From Rhizobiaceae bacterium (GTDB lineage: Bacteria > Pseudomonadota > Alphaproteobacteria > Rhizobiales > Rhizobiaceae): a stretch of DNA of 35,620 bases. The notes beneath the pieces were generated by a model. It made no database searches and was not told the origin of the DNA. It worked only from the letters and a program-made list of their open reading frames with translations. Each line of letters starts with the position of its first letter. Position 1 is the first letter of the stretch. Of the stretch, positions 8,423 through 17,797 are shown in pieces. Both the position numbers and the translations under genes were made by a program. The stretch spans positions 1 through 35,620 of the forward strand of contig JAESUH010000065.1 of assembly GCA_016763155.1 (NCBI GenBank), given 5' to 3'.

Positions 8423-10081
8423 TCAACGAGCGTATTTGCGTTTCCATTTTACCTTTGGGAACCTGCCGGAGGCTATCAGAACCGGGTATGCGATTGCGGT
8501 CAAATGGCTGTTAATCCGTTTTAAGTCCCGCAAAACGTCGATATGGAGGGAACTGGTGCCAAGGCTATCCGGCTGACCGGAGCCGATGCGATCCAGATGA
8601 GTGCCGAAAGATTTTCGTTCTATCTCTCTAATTTCAGCTTTCTTGGAATGCAAAAGCCTTGCCAATTCTTCATCCTCAGAAACAAAAGTATTCACCGACA
8701 AATCAAAATTGGTAACTACTGCTTCGTGCAATTTGCTGATTTCTGCCTGCCCCTCATCTGAAAACTGTAATTGCAGCGCAGATTTTTTGCTGGCAAGTTC
8801 CATCAGGCTACCATCCACTATGTCGCCGATGTGCTCCAGATTAGCGGTGAAGCTAAGAAGGTCGAGCGCTTTTTGGGTATCCCGTTCGCTCAATTCATCC
8901 TGCAGGATACGGGCCATATACAACTTGATTGCGTTGAACAGACGATCCACATCATCATCCATCTTGACGACTTTTCGGCGTAAATCATCGTCGTTTTCCC
9001 GCAAGACCGGCAATACGGAAAGAACCATTGTTTGGGTAATATCCGCCATAATCAGTGCCTCGCGCTTGGCGCATGCAATGGCAGTGGCTGGTGAATTCAG
9101 GGCATCCTGATCCAAATGCCTGGGTTCAATCTCCTTATTGCCCTCAATATTTACGGGAAGAATATTCGATGCAAAACGAAGAATTTGGGATGAAAAAATT
9201 AGTCCGACAAGGGCAATCAGGATATTCAAAGCCAGATGAAAGAGCGGTGGAAGCATGGCCGGAGAAAGATACGGCACGGAAAGCGCGCCATAGGCTTCGA
9301 TCACCTGCCCAACAAATGGGAAGACCGCAAACACGCCAATTAGCCTGATCATGAAATTTGCGGTAACGGGCACGCGCGCTTTGAATTTGGCATTCCAGTT
9401 TGCAACCACCGGCAATGCTGCACCACCAAGGTTGGCACCCAAAACCAAATATAAACCGCTATCAATGGTGAGAAACCCTGATGTAATAAAGCCAATTGCC
9501 AACAATACGATCGCCAGACTGGAATGGGCGACATAGGTCAACAGCACTGCAAAAAACATCATTATCAGCGGCTGGCTTTCAAATACCCCAACAATAGTAG
9601 CAAACCCATCAAGGGTTGAGAGTTGGGTAGCTGTATTAGAAATGATCGAGAGGGCAAGCAAAATCATGCCAAGCCCGGAGAATGCGCGAAAGATACTTCT
9701 TCGTTTTGAATTCTCGGTTGAAAGAAACCCGAACACACCAATACACAATAAGAAAGGAGCCAGTATGGTGATTTTCTGCGATGCAATTAATACCGCAATT
9801 GCGGTGCCAATATCTGCGCCTAGCATTATCAAAAACGCACTGGCTACGCTAACAACGCCCTGACCGGAAAAAGAAGCCGCAATCATGGCGGTTGCGGTGC
9901 TACTTTGCAGCAGTGCTGCAACACTCAACCCAGCCAGAAAAGCAGGAACAATGCGCCCCTCCGCCCTGCTGGCCAGACGTTTCAACTCTGTACCATAGGC
10001 GCGCATCACACCGGTGCGTACCATTCGTAGGCCCCAGAGCAAAAGCGCTATAGCGCCCAAAAGTTCAACAAATACGTTCAT
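8423..10081 (-). CDS. Na+/Pi cotransporter family protein with PhoU-like C-terminus
   Basis: Inner-membrane protein of the NptA/PNaS type. The membrane part (about 1-310) holds two inverted repeats. The first has the classic LLQSSTATAMIA motif and the second a weaker AHSSLAIVLLAIGF. The C-terminal part (about 340-540) is helical and PhoU-like (KMDDDVDRLFNAIKLYMARI, LSFTANLEHIGDIVDGSLME). Such proteins move phosphate with sodium and often serve to export or balance internal phosphate. It lies 86 bases after the hydrolase gene in the same direction, which supports a role in handling phosphate released by that enzyme. The second QSS motif is degenerate. Length 552 is normal for the fused type. 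Confidence 0.88.
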   Translation of the reverse strand: MNVFVELLGAIALLLWGLRMVRTGVMRAYGTELKRLASRAEGRIVPAFLAGLSVAALLQSSTATAMIAASFSGQGVVSVASAFLIMLGADIGTAIAVLIASQKITILAPFLLCIGVFGFLSTENSKRRSIFRAFSGLGMILLALSIISNTATQLSTLDGFATIVGVFESQPLIMMFFAVLLTYVAHSSLAIVLLAIGFITSGFLTIDSGLYLVLGANLGGAALPVVANWNAKFKARVPVTANFMIRLIGVFAVFPFVGQVIEAYGALSVPYLSPAMLPPLFHLALNILIALVGLIFSSQILRFASNILPVNIEGNKEIEPRHLDQDALNSPATAIACAKREALIMADITQTMVLSVLPVLRENDDDLRRKVVKMDDDVDRLFNAIKLYMARILQDELSERDTQKALDLLSFTANLEHIGDIVDGSLMELASKKSALQLQFSDEGQAEISKLHEAVVTNFDLSVNTFVSEDEELARLLHSKKAEIREIERKSFGTHLDRIGSGQPDSLGTSSLHIDVLRDLKRINSHLTAIAYPVLIASGRFPKVKWKRKYAR

Positions 10082-10094
10082 CTATATTCCCGAT

Positions 10095-10119
10095 TGATCA
10101 GCCCCCGCTCACCTGATCA
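10095..10119 (-). other. Stem-loop between the hydrolase and the phosphate cotransporter
   Basis: TGATCAG (10095-10101) and CTGATCA (10113-10119) are a perfect inverted pair with an 11-base C-rich loop. It lies in the 86-base spacer, close to the start of the cotransporter gene. It could be an mRNA processing or attenuation hairpin, or a protein-binding site that gives the cotransporter its own control. No T run follows. Confidence 0.35.
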
Positions 10120-10167
10120 GTTCAAATAGTAATCATTGGGGCTAAATCCAATACCGAAAATTCACGC

Positions 10168-11709
10168 TCAACCCGTTAACTCCAGCACTTCACCCTCTTC
10201 GCTCAAATGCAGGTTTGTCAGAGTCGGTTCGTCATGCACCATCCGCCAACTTAGCATCTTTTCAGCATATTCAATAATCAGCCCCTGATAATCAGGATCA
10301 TTTGCCAGATTATGAAACTCGTTGGGGTCATTCTTTAGATCGAAAAATAATGCGGGCAGTCCGGCGAAGTGAACGTATTTATAGCGCTCTCCGCGAATGA
10401 CATTTACCATGCATCTTTTCATATCCAGACCCAATGGTGGCTCTTCATCAGCATTATAGGGGCTTCTTAGGTCGAACTCTGCGTGGTATTCCTGTCGCCA
10501 GTCTGGCGGTGTCTCGCCACGGCAAAATGGCAATAATGAGTGGCCGTCACATTGGCGCGGGATTGGGTGCCCAATGCTATCAAGAATTGTTGGCATGATA
10601 TCGACAATCTCGGTAAAGTTCGAGATCTGCGTCCCACGAGACTGGTCTGCTTCATGCGATGGGTGACGAATAATCAACGGCACGTGAAATGCCTGATCGA
10701 AATAACAAAACTTGGACAGCATCCAGTGATCGCCCAACAAATCACCATGATCAGATGTGAATATGATCAATGTGTCTTCATAAGTTCCGCTCTTTTTGAG
10801 GTAGTCGATTAATCTCCCGATCTGCGCATCCACTTCAGACATCATACCGTAATATGTGGCCCGAATTTGCTTCAATTCTTTATCGCTGAGAGAGAGATTG
10901 TCGGCTGATTTTTCGCCCGCTGTATAGCCATCTCCACGCTGGTTGAACAAGTAATGAGTCAACCATGGGTGCTGTTCTGCTTCTTCTTCGGGGCTTGCAC
11001 GGCGCACGGGCGGAGGCATTTTTTCGGCATCATATTGAGCATTATAAGGTTCAGGCGCCACGTATGGAGGATGGGGTGCCAAAAACGACATATGCACAAA
11101 CCAAGGGTCATCCTTGCGTACTGACAAATATTCTATGGCCTCATCAACGAGGAATGCGGTGCTGCTGTCTTCGGCCCTGAATTTGGCGGGAGTATAGGTT
11201 TTACCGCGCTTTAATTCGTCTGGAGAGGAAGCACGGGGATGCAGCATTTTCGAAGCATGATCCGGCACCTCGTATCCCTTGGCCGTTAGCCTTGCCAGCC
11301 ACGGTTTGCCAGCACTATCTAGATGAGCGACCGGGCTCATTCCCGGTAACACGCCTTCGTAGGAGTAGAGGGTTTGATCATCAGGCTCGCGGTTACGCGG
11401 ATCAAGGCTTACGTCTGTATAGCCAAACAAAGCTGGCTGATAACCGGCTTTTCTGGCTTCCAATGCCACATTGGTATGCCTTGCATCCAACGGCGTACCA
11501 TTGAGAAGAGAGCGATGGTTTTGCATATACATGCCGGCATAGAGACACGCCCGCGATGGGCCACAGGGGGTGGCCTGAGCATAGTGGTGTTTAAAGGCCA
11601 CACCATCCTTGGCAAGTGCATCAAGGTTTGGCGTTTTTACATGTGGATGATCAAAGGCAGAAAGGCATTCGCCTCGCCATTGGTCTGCAGTGATGAAGAG
11701 AATATTCAT
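10168..11709 (-). CDS. Sulfatase-superfamily hydrolase, phosphonate monoester hydrolase-like
   Basis: A 513-residue formylglycine hydrolase of the alkaline phosphatase superfamily. The maturation motif is CGPSR (Cys49-x-Pro-x-Arg53). Asp9-Gln10 (TADQW) rather than Asp-Asp at the metal site, NHRSLLNGTPLD, GYTDVSLDPR, APHPPYV, SDHGDLLGDHW and the lysine of LSKFCYFD all match, in order, what I recall of the Rhizobium/Burkholderia phosphonate monoesterase (PMH/PEH) family. Those enzymes cleave phosphonate monoesters and phosphodiesters, with side activity on sulfate esters. There is no signal peptide, so it acts in the cytoplasm on an imported substrate. It sits 40 bases after a permease gene of a polyamine-type transporter and before a phosphate cotransporter. 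Choline-sulfatase-like activity is the main alternative. Confidence 0.85.
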   Translation of the reverse strand: MNILFITADQWRGECLSAFDHPHVKTPNLDALAKDGVAFKHHYAQATPCGPSRACLYAGMYMQNHRSLLNGTPLDARHTNVALEARKAGYQPALFGYTDVSLDPRNREPDDQTLYSYEGVLPGMSPVAHLDSAGKPWLARLTAKGYEVPDHASKMLHPRASSPDELKRGKTYTPAKFRAEDSSTAFLVDEAIEYLSVRKDDPWFVHMSFLAPHPPYVAPEPYNAQYDAEKMPPPVRRASPEEEAEQHPWLTHYLFNQRGDGYTAGEKSADNLSLSDKELKQIRATYYGMMSEVDAQIGRLIDYLKKSGTYEDTLIIFTSDHGDLLGDHWMLSKFCYFDQAFHVPLIIRHPSHEADQSRGTQISNFTEIVDIMPTILDSIGHPIPRQCDGHSLLPFCRGETPPDWRQEYHAEFDLRSPYNADEEPPLGLDMKRCMVNVIRGERYKYVHFAGLPALFFDLKNDPNEFHNLANDPDYQGLIIEYAEKMLSWRMVHDEPTLTNLHLSEEGEVLELTG

Positions 11710-11748
11710 GGGGATCCCCCGTAATCAATGGAAGGTCAGTTGGGACTA

Positions 11749-12576
11749 CTAGCCCATAAGGGCAGAGACTCGCTTTTTTTCTCGCTCGCGGAAAATCACA
11801 TAGATTGTCGCAAACGTAATTGTCAAGAATACAAAGATAATACCAATCACATTTACCGCCGGACTGAGGCCAAAGCGCATGCGTGAACCAATTTCTGTAA
11901 CCAGTGTATGGGAACCGCCGATGGCGAAAATTGTTGTATTGTAATTTTCGAAGGATTGCAGGAATGCAATAACAGCAGCGGTTAATATGGTTGGTTTCAA
12001 AAATGGCATGGTAATACGCCTGAAAACCTGAGTATGGGAAGCCCCAAGATCAAGGGCAGCCTCTTCTAAAGTTACATCTTGCCGTTTGAGGCGCGCCATG
12101 AACATCAACATTGTATATGATGATATATAGGTGGCTTGAGCAACTGCGGCCGTAAATAGCCCACCCGACACGCCGCCTTCTCGCCAAAAAATCAATGTGG
12201 AAATGCCAAGGATAATCCCAGGTGTCAGCAAGGGCGACACCATGATTCCATAAAGCAATCCATTGTACCGCGATTGAAGCCTGGTAATTAGGAAAGCACC
12301 GGCAAGGCCCAATGGCATGGAAACGATAATCACACCTACGGCAATGAGGATAGAATTAACCAGCCCCGACCACATGCGGTCATCTTGCGCCAACACGCCA
12401 AACCATTTCCAGGTAAACCCTTTCCAGGTTGTGACGGATGGTGTGTCAAATTCATTGAAGCCTGCTGCCACCATCAAGATCAATGGCAAAAACATATAGG
12501 CAAAGAAGATCACCAGATAGACATTCAGAATAATCTGACTGCCGCGACCAAAGGAAGATGAAGAAACATTACTCAT
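11749..12576 (-). CDS. ABC transporter permease, PotC-like (polyamine/opine family)
   Basis: Inner-membrane permease of 275 residues with about six spans. The EAA loop, which docks on the ATPase, appears as EEAALDLGASHTQVFRRITMPFLKPTI at about 175-202. The start overlaps the end of the preceding permease gene by four bases (12573-12576, ATGA), which implies translational coupling. The family imports spermidine, putrescine, and other small cations or amine compounds. The gene continues the minus-strand operon toward the hydrolase. Confidence 0.93.
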   Translation of the reverse strand: MSNVSSSSFGRGSQIILNVYLVIFFAYMFLPLILMVAAGFNEFDTPSVTTWKGFTWKWFGVLAQDDRMWSGLVNSILIAVGVIIVSMPLGLAGAFLITRLQSRYNGLLYGIMVSPLLTPGIILGISTLIFWREGGVSGGLFTAAVAQATYISSYTMLMFMARLKRQDVTLEEAALDLGASHTQVFRRITMPFLKPTILTAAVIAFLQSFENYNTTIFAIGGSHTLVTEIGSRMRFGLSPAVNVIGIIFVFLTITFATIYVIFREREKKRVSALMG

Positions 12577-13622
12577 TTGGCGATGTCCTTAATTCCGACC
12601 CCAAAGAACCTCATCATCATGAAAATAAAGACGATACAGGCAATTACCAGGGTGAAGGCATAAGCAGAACCGGTGTTCCAGTTACTTGATTCAAAGAATT
12701 TGTTGTAGATCAGCTGGGTAAACCATGGCTCGGCAATGCCGCGTGTCATGATGTTTGGCACCGCAAAGGAGCCGGCTGAAAGCATAAAGGTCATGATACA
12801 ACCCACAGCAATACCCGGTTTGGCATGGGGAATAACAATCTTTCGATGTATTTGCCAGGTGGACGCGCCCATATCCCGGGCAGCTTCAATTTGGGAACCG
12901 TCGAGGGTTTCGACCGTGTTATAGATCGGAAACACCATGAACAGAATATAGGCGTAAACCATGGCAATAAAGACGCCGGAACCACTGCCGAGGAAGGGTA
13001 TGGATTCAAACCCAAACCAGCCCAGAATAAGGTTCGCCACGCCGTTATTATCAAGGATCATCAACCAGGCAAAGATGCGTAAAAGCTCATTGATTGAATA
13101 GGGAATGATCAAAAACAGCATAATCATGGCTGCTTTTCCAGGCGTCGCCACCTTGGCGACAGCAAAGGCAATTGGATAACACACAACGAAAGCGATAACG
13201 GTCACAGCAACTGCAGCGGCAATTGTTTTCAAAAATATGAAAAAGTGGCTCGCCCCCATCAAGGTATAGTTCCTGAAGGAATAAACCTTTATCGGTTTAA
13301 CTTCAGTGGCTTCCAGCTCTGTGATGGTTGATTTTCTTGTGTCAATTTCCGCAGTAATTGCGGCAATTTTTTCGGTTCGGTCGGTCGATTCATCCAGCGC
13401 TTCGGCATCCGATTTGTCAAAAGCCAGTGTATCGACTTCGTTATACAATCTATCAATTCTGGTGGAAATTTGGGCTGCTTCGCCGCCAATTTCCTTATTC
13501 CAGAGAGATTGCTCGACCATGATCAATTGGGGGCCAATAATCATGCCGACCACCCACACGCCAACAAGGCCCATGATCACCAGAGAGAGTACAGGTCCAA
13601 ATGAGCTGCGAAGACTATTCAT
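12573..13622 (-). CDS. ABC transporter permease, PotB-like, with long periplasmic insertion
   Basis: Partner permease of 349 residues, about 60 longer than typical PotB proteins. The extra length lies between the first and second membrane spans, at about 40-98 (ISTRIDRLYNEVDTLAFDKS, TDRTEKIAAITAEIDTRKST). It is polar with heptad-like spacing and probably a periplasmic coiled coil. The remainder is normal, with the EAA loop as QIEAARDMGASTWQIHRKIVIPHAKPGI. Its first bases overlap the ATPase gene by eight (13615-13622). The insertion may contact the binding protein. Confidence 0.92.
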   Translation of the reverse strand: MNSLRSSFGPVLSLVIMGLVGVWVVGMIIGPQLIMVEQSLWNKEIGGEAAQISTRIDRLYNEVDTLAFDKSDAEALDESTDRTEKIAAITAEIDTRKSTITELEATEVKPIKVYSFRNYTLMGASHFFIFLKTIAAAVAVTVIAFVVCYPIAFAVAKVATPGKAAMIMLFLIIPYSINELLRIFAWLMILDNNGVANLILGWFGFESIPFLGSGSGVFIAMVYAYILFMVFPIYNTVETLDGSQIEAARDMGASTWQIHRKIVIPHAKPGIAVGCIMTFMLSAGSFAVPNIMTRGIAEPWFTQLIYNKFFESSNWNTGSAYAFTLVIACIVFIFMMMRFFGVGIKDIAK

Positions 13623-14703
13623 CAGCCAGTTCTCCGTCGGGCAATATCATGGCCGCCCGCGCATCAAAGCCGATGGTGCACTGATCGCCTTTATCGAATG
13701 ACTTCAAATCAACATTGGTTTGGTGAACCGTGAACTTATTATCTTCCCGTTGGAAGTGAAGATTGACAAATGCACCTTCCAGATCGCGACGTTCATATGT
13801 CACATCAATTGTGTTTTCTGCCTTTTCCTTACCAGATAGGACAAGGGTTTTTTCTGGGCGAACAAATAATATCGCTTCGCTACCCGTGCTAAGGTTTTGC
13901 GGGTTGGTGCCACGCAGGAGGCCGTATTTGGTCTCAATTTCCGCCTCGCCTTTTGAAGTTTTTGTAATTTTTCCTTTGAACATATTATTCGCGCCAACAA
14001 AGGTGGCTGCAAAGGCTGTGGACGGTTCATTGTAAACCTGATCGGTAGTGCCGACCTGTTCTATCACGCCAGCTTTCATCACCGCGATGCGATCGGACAT
14101 GGTTAGTGCCTCGCCCTGATCGTGGGTGATGTAAATAAAGGTCACGCCGGTTTTGCGCTGAATGTCTCGAAGTTCAGAACGCATATGTTGGCGTAATTTC
14201 AAATCCAGTGCGGAAAGGGGTTCATCCAGCAATAGCACCGCTGGTTCCACTGCAAGCGCTCGCGCAATCGCCACGCGCTGTCTCTGTCCGCCGGAAAGTT
14301 CATCGGGTATTTTTTCGCCTTGGTCGCCAAGCGCCACAAGATCAAGCAATTCTTGAGCTTTGTCGTTGCGCGGTCCTCTTGCCATGCCACGCATTTCAAG
14401 GCCAAAGGCCACGTTTTCACGGACGGTCATCAAAGGAAATAATGCAAGGCTTTGGAAAATAAGAGCCGTTGGTCTTTTGTCGGGACCGATCCCGGCCATG
14501 GATTGGCCACCGATCAATATCTCTCCGCTTGTGGGGTTTGAGAACCCGGAAACCATACGTAATATGGTTGTCTTGCCGCAACCGGATGGTCCAAGGATTG
14601 AGAAAAACTCACCGGCATTAACTTTTAAATTTGTAGGATAAACGGCTGTAAAGTCGCCAAAGCGTATCGATACATCCTTTAACTCGATGTCCATTCCCCG
14701 CAT
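13615..14703 (-). CDS. ABC transporter ATP-binding protein, PotA-like
   Basis: Cytoplasmic ATPase of 362 residues. Walker A is GPSGCGKTT (about 38-46), the signature is LSGGQRQR, Walker B is VLLLDEPLSALD, and the switch histidine is in THDQGEA. A C-terminal TOBE-type regulatory domain covers about 245-362. A second in-frame ATG lies three codons in (MDIELKDVS), so the true start may be 14694. It powers the two permeases encoded downstream. Confidence 0.94.
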   Translation of the reverse strand: MRGMDIELKDVSIRFGDFTAVYPTNLKVNAGEFFSILGPSGCGKTTILRMVSGFSNPTSGEILIGGQSMAGIGPDKRPTALIFQSLALFPLMTVRENVAFGLEMRGMARGPRNDKAQELLDLVALGDQGEKIPDELSGGQRQRVAIARALAVEPAVLLLDEPLSALDLKLRQHMRSELRDIQRKTGVTFIYITHDQGEALTMSDRIAVMKAGVIEQVGTTDQVYNEPSTAFAATFVGANNMFKGKITKTSKGEAEIETKYGLLRGTNPQNLSTGSEAILFVRPEKTLVLSGKEKAENTIDVTYERRDLEGAFVNLHFQREDNKFTVHQTNVDLKSFDKGDQCTIGFDARAAMILPDGELADE

Positions 14704-14761
14704 AGTATTCTACGCCTTCCCCAAGTTTCCTAGGTGCCATGAAACCAGCACACTTATTGTA

Positions 14762-14800
14762 TGTGGAGGCCAAAACCCAATTTGGATTATGGCCTCCACA
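14762..14800 (-). terminator. Inverted repeat between binding-protein and ATPase genes
   Basis: TGTGGAGGCC (14762-14771) and GGCCTCCACA (14791-14800) form a perfect ten-pair stem with a 19-base loop, placed about 12 bases after the binding-protein stop. A strong stem at this point often acts as a partial terminator or an mRNA 3'-end protector, giving more binding protein than transporter. There is no T run, so stabilisation or attenuation is more likely than full stop. Confidence 0.5.
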
Positions 14801-14812
14801 AATTTATACCGC

Positions 14813-15982
14813 TTAGAGTGCAGTCATTTTTTCTACATATTCCTGACGAACGCTTGAGAACCAAGGTGTAGACATTGGCCACCACCATAGATTGTCAATT
14901 GCACCTTCAGGATAAGCAATTTTGAAAGCAGCCTTGCTTGCATCTGTCAGATGAGCAGAAGAGCCAATGGCCGCTGAATTGTAGCCGGTGTTGTTGGCAA
15001 ACATGCCGCCAATTTCCGGTGTCATCAGGAAGTTCATCAGTTCATAAGCCTGATCGACATTGGTAGCTCCTGATGGGATAGCCATTGTATCCATCCAGCC
15101 AAGTGCACCTTCTTTAGGTGATGTGTAGATCCACTTTTTGTCTACATCATTGTGCAATTTGATGCCGGTTGTATCCCATGTCTGGCCAATCGTGCAGCCA
15201 CTATCAGTGAATGCTGAAGTAGCTTCGGTAGCATTGTTCCAGAAAGCACCAATGTTTTTCTTGTGTGGCTTCATGAACTCAAGGCAACCATCCATTACAC
15301 GGCGCATATCGGCTTCGGATTTATAAATATCCATGCCACGGTTTGATGAAACCTTACCAATTGAATCGAGATAGATTGCAAGAGTGATAACCAGTGATTT
15401 TTGACGTCCGGCAACTTTACCATCCAGACCGTCTTCCCACATAGCTCCATAGGACAATTCACCAGGTTTGAAGCTGTGAACTGAGCTGTCATATGTCATA
15501 CCCTCTGTGCCCCAATCATAAGGAACAAGGAAGCGTTTGCCGCGTCGGGCTGCACCAAGTTTAAGCGAAGAACGCCAAACAGCAGGTTCAATCTGATCAA
15601 CCTTGACTTTAGACTCGTCAATTTCTGCCAGAAGGTCGCCTTCATCAAATTCAGGACGGGTATCAACTGATGGGAAAACCAGATCAAAACCCTTGCCGCC
15701 AGATGCTTTCAGCTTGCTTTGAAGTTCTTCATTTGAGCCGAATGTGGACAGGTTGATTTTAATTCCGGTTTTCTTTTCGAAAGCATCAGAAATATTGTCT
15801 TTAATATAATCACCCCAGGCGAAAACATTAACTTCGCCAGATGAGGCGAGAGAATCGCGAATAAAGAATGGAGTTGTTGCCAATGCACCGCCAGCCACGG
15901 CACCTTTTAGCAAAGTACGGCGGTTAAAATTCTTGGCCGCAATTTGCGTCAGTTGGCTGGATATTTTAGATTTAGTAGACAT
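14813..15982 (-). CDS. Tat-exported substrate-binding protein, spermidine/putrescine family
   Basis: A 389-residue periplasmic binding protein. The leader holds a twin-arginine motif (NRRTLLKG at about 20-27), followed by a hydrophobic stretch and a SLASSGEV region, so export by the Tat route is likely. The mature part starts EVNVFAWGDYIKDNISDAFEKKTG, typical for PotD/PotF-like proteins. It later has GCTIGQTWDTTG and GALGWMDTMAIPSGATN, the ligand cleft region of this family. It is the first gene of the minus-strand operon, so its product is expected to set the substrate. Which substrate is not clear from sequence. Confidence 0.92.
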   Translation of the reverse strand: MSTKSKISSQLTQIAAKNFNRRTLLKGAVAGGALATTPFFIRDSLASSGEVNVFAWGDYIKDNISDAFEKKTGIKINLSTFGSNEELQSKLKASGGKGFDLVFPSVDTRPEFDEGDLLAEIDESKVKVDQIEPAVWRSSLKLGAARRGKRFLVPYDWGTEGMTYDSSVHSFKPGELSYGAMWEDGLDGKVAGRQKSLVITLAIYLDSIGKVSSNRGMDIYKSEADMRRVMDGCLEFMKPHKKNIGAFWNNATEATSAFTDSGCTIGQTWDTTGIKLHNDVDKKWIYTSPKEGALGWMDTMAIPSGATNVDQAYELMNFLMTPEIGGMFANNTGYNSAAIGSSAHLTDASKAAFKIAYPEGAIDNLWWWPMSTPWFSSVRQEYVEKMTAL

Positions 15983-16250
15983 AGGATGGTTCCTCTCAAC
16001 GGTTTTATCACGCTGTAATTCTTCCAGCGCTTTTTCATCTCACTTGTCGCAATTGCGTTCATATATCCCTTTTGTGTCACTTTTGTTTCAAACATGTAGC
16101 TGTGGAAAACAAATTTTCTAAATAGTGGCAGGAGTTTCACACCGGCTTCAGTTTTTCCAATCACTGAGCCCTTGAAAATCCGGATGAATATAAGCGCCAT
16201 CACGGCAAAGATAAGCAAAAGCTAAACCCTGTTTGGCATTGATGTGAATA

Positions 16251-16306
16251 ACCAATTGTGACATGTTGACCATACCAATTTTAGTAACACACTCGATATT
16301 GTATGG
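16251..16306. promoter_or_regulatory. Candidate MocR operator between divergent operon and regulator
   Basis: The 330-base divergent spacer 15983-16312 holds two direct copies of ACCAATT (16251-16257 and 16275-16280, the second preceded by AT as ATACCAATT), 23-24 bases apart. It also holds the inverted pair CCATAC (16270-16275) and GTATGG (16301-16306). MocR-type regulators commonly bind direct repeats close to their own promoters. The repeats are seen; the binding is inferred. Confidence 0.4.
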
Positions 16307-16312
16307 GGTTAG

Positions 16313-17797
16313 ATGAATAAGCAGTTGGGAGTCGTGCTTTTTTCTTTTTTAGATTTGGATAAAAGCTCACCAATTCCCTTATTCCAGCAAATGAATACAC
16401 AAATCCGTCAGGCAGTACTTTCCGGACGGTTGCCTTCTCACATTCGCCTTCCCTCCAGCCGCGTATTGGCACTCGATATTGGTGTGTCACGCACCACCGT
16501 AGTAACGGCATTTGAGCAATTGATTGCAGAAGGTTACCTTGAAAGCAGAGTCGGCGCCGGAACCTATGTGGCTGGGGATTTGGCAGAGATTATCGGCTAC
16601 CCTCCCTCCCGTCCAAATTCCGGGGGAACTGATAAGATAAGACGCGCAAGCAAGCTCTCCCGGCGTGGCACATTATTGGCGAAAACCATATCTTATGAAA
16701 CGCCGGTAAAGCCTGGTTCTTTTTTGCCAAACCAACCGGCATATGACCAATTTCCTTTTGCAATCTGGTCGCGGTTTGTGGCGCGAAAAAATAGAAATCC
16801 ATCCTATGAAAGCCTGAATTACGGAAATGCTGCGGGGTATCTGCCCCTGCGTCAGGCTATCGCTGATCATTTGCGCCATGCGCGTGGGATAAATTGCGAT
16901 TCGGGCCAGGTCATTGTGGTCACCGGAGCACAAATTGCGCTTAGCCTCTCCACCTGGGTATTGATGGACCCCGGTGATGAAGTGATTATGGAAAATCCGA
17001 GCTTGTTGGCGACCCGCGATATGATCATCGGTTTTGGCGGCAAGGTTGTTAATGCTTCTGTTGATAAAAACGGGATGAACTTTAACGCCGCCATTTCAAA
17101 AGCACCCAATGCTCGTATGGCCATTGTTACCGCTTCCAACCAATATCCGCTGGGGGTAACGCTCAGCCTTTCCAGACGCCTCGAAATGCTCGCCTGGGCG
17201 AACCAAAAAGAGGGCTGGATAATCGAGGATGATTATGACAGCGAATTTCGGTTTTCCGGCGCACCGCTTGAACCCATGCAGACAATAGACCAAAATGGCC
17301 GGGTCATCTATGTCGGGACTTTTTCCAAAGTCCTTTTTCCTTCTCTGCGCATTGGGTATCTGGTGGTGCCGCCTGATTTGGCAGATGCTTATTGTGCGGC
17401 CGTGCATTTGCTTAACCGCAGCGCGCCAACACTTGATCAGGCGGCGTTGGCAGAATTCATCAATAATGGGCATTTTTCGGCTCATATTCGCCGCATGCGC
17501 CTGATCTATGCCGAACGTCAGGGAGCAATTGTTGCGGCACTTCGCAAAACCCTTGCTGGCCTGCTCGAAATTTCAGCTACCCAGACCGGACTAAATGTCA
17601 TTGGCTGGTTGCCTCAGGATATGAGTGATGTTGTGGCCGTTCAACAATTGCGGGCGCACGGAATATTGAGTGCCCCCATGTCCCCTCACTTCGCGGAACA
17701 AAACTCGCGACAGGGTTTGCTATTGGGGTTTGGCTGCACGCCGGTTGATGAAATACAACCATGTGTTGATAAAATGGCCCGAGCTCTTGGCGTTTGA
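16313..17797 (+). CDS. MocR-type transcriptional regulator (GntR HTH plus aminotransferase domain)
   Basis: A 494-residue fusion. Residues about 20-90 are a GntR winged helix (LFQQMNTQIRQAVLSGRL, LALDIGVSRTTVVTAFEQL, GYLESRVGAGTYV). Residues about 130-494 are a class-I aminotransferase-like domain with the PLP lysine in VGTFSKVLFP (Lys339) and IIEDDYDSEFRFSG at 303-316. Known relatives (GabR, PdxR, TauR, EnuR) bind PLP and sense amino compounds. The usual SHQ-type loop before the lysine is read as ASNQYPLG here. It is divergent from the transporter/hydrolase operon, which it probably controls. Confidence 0.9.
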   Translation: MNKQLGVVLFSFLDLDKSSPIPLFQQMNTQIRQAVLSGRLPSHIRLPSSRVLALDIGVSRTTVVTAFEQLIAEGYLESRVGAGTYVAGDLAEIIGYPPSRPNSGGTDKIRRASKLSRRGTLLAKTISYETPVKPGSFLPNQPAYDQFPFAIWSRFVARKNRNPSYESLNYGNAAGYLPLRQAIADHLRHARGINCDSGQVIVVTGAQIALSLSTWVLMDPGDEVIMENPSLLATRDMIIGFGGKVVNASVDKNGMNFNAAISKAPNARMAIVTASNQYPLGVTLSLSRRLEMLAWANQKEGWIIEDDYDSEFRFSGAPLEPMQTIDQNGRVIYVGTFSKVLFPSLRIGYLVVPPDLADAYCAAVHLLNRSAPTLDQAALAEFINNGHFSAHIRRMRLIYAERQGAIVAALRKTLAGLLEISATQTGLNVIGWLPQDMSDVVAVQQLRAHGILSAPMSPHFAEQNSRQGLLLGFGCTPVDEIQPCVDKMARALGV

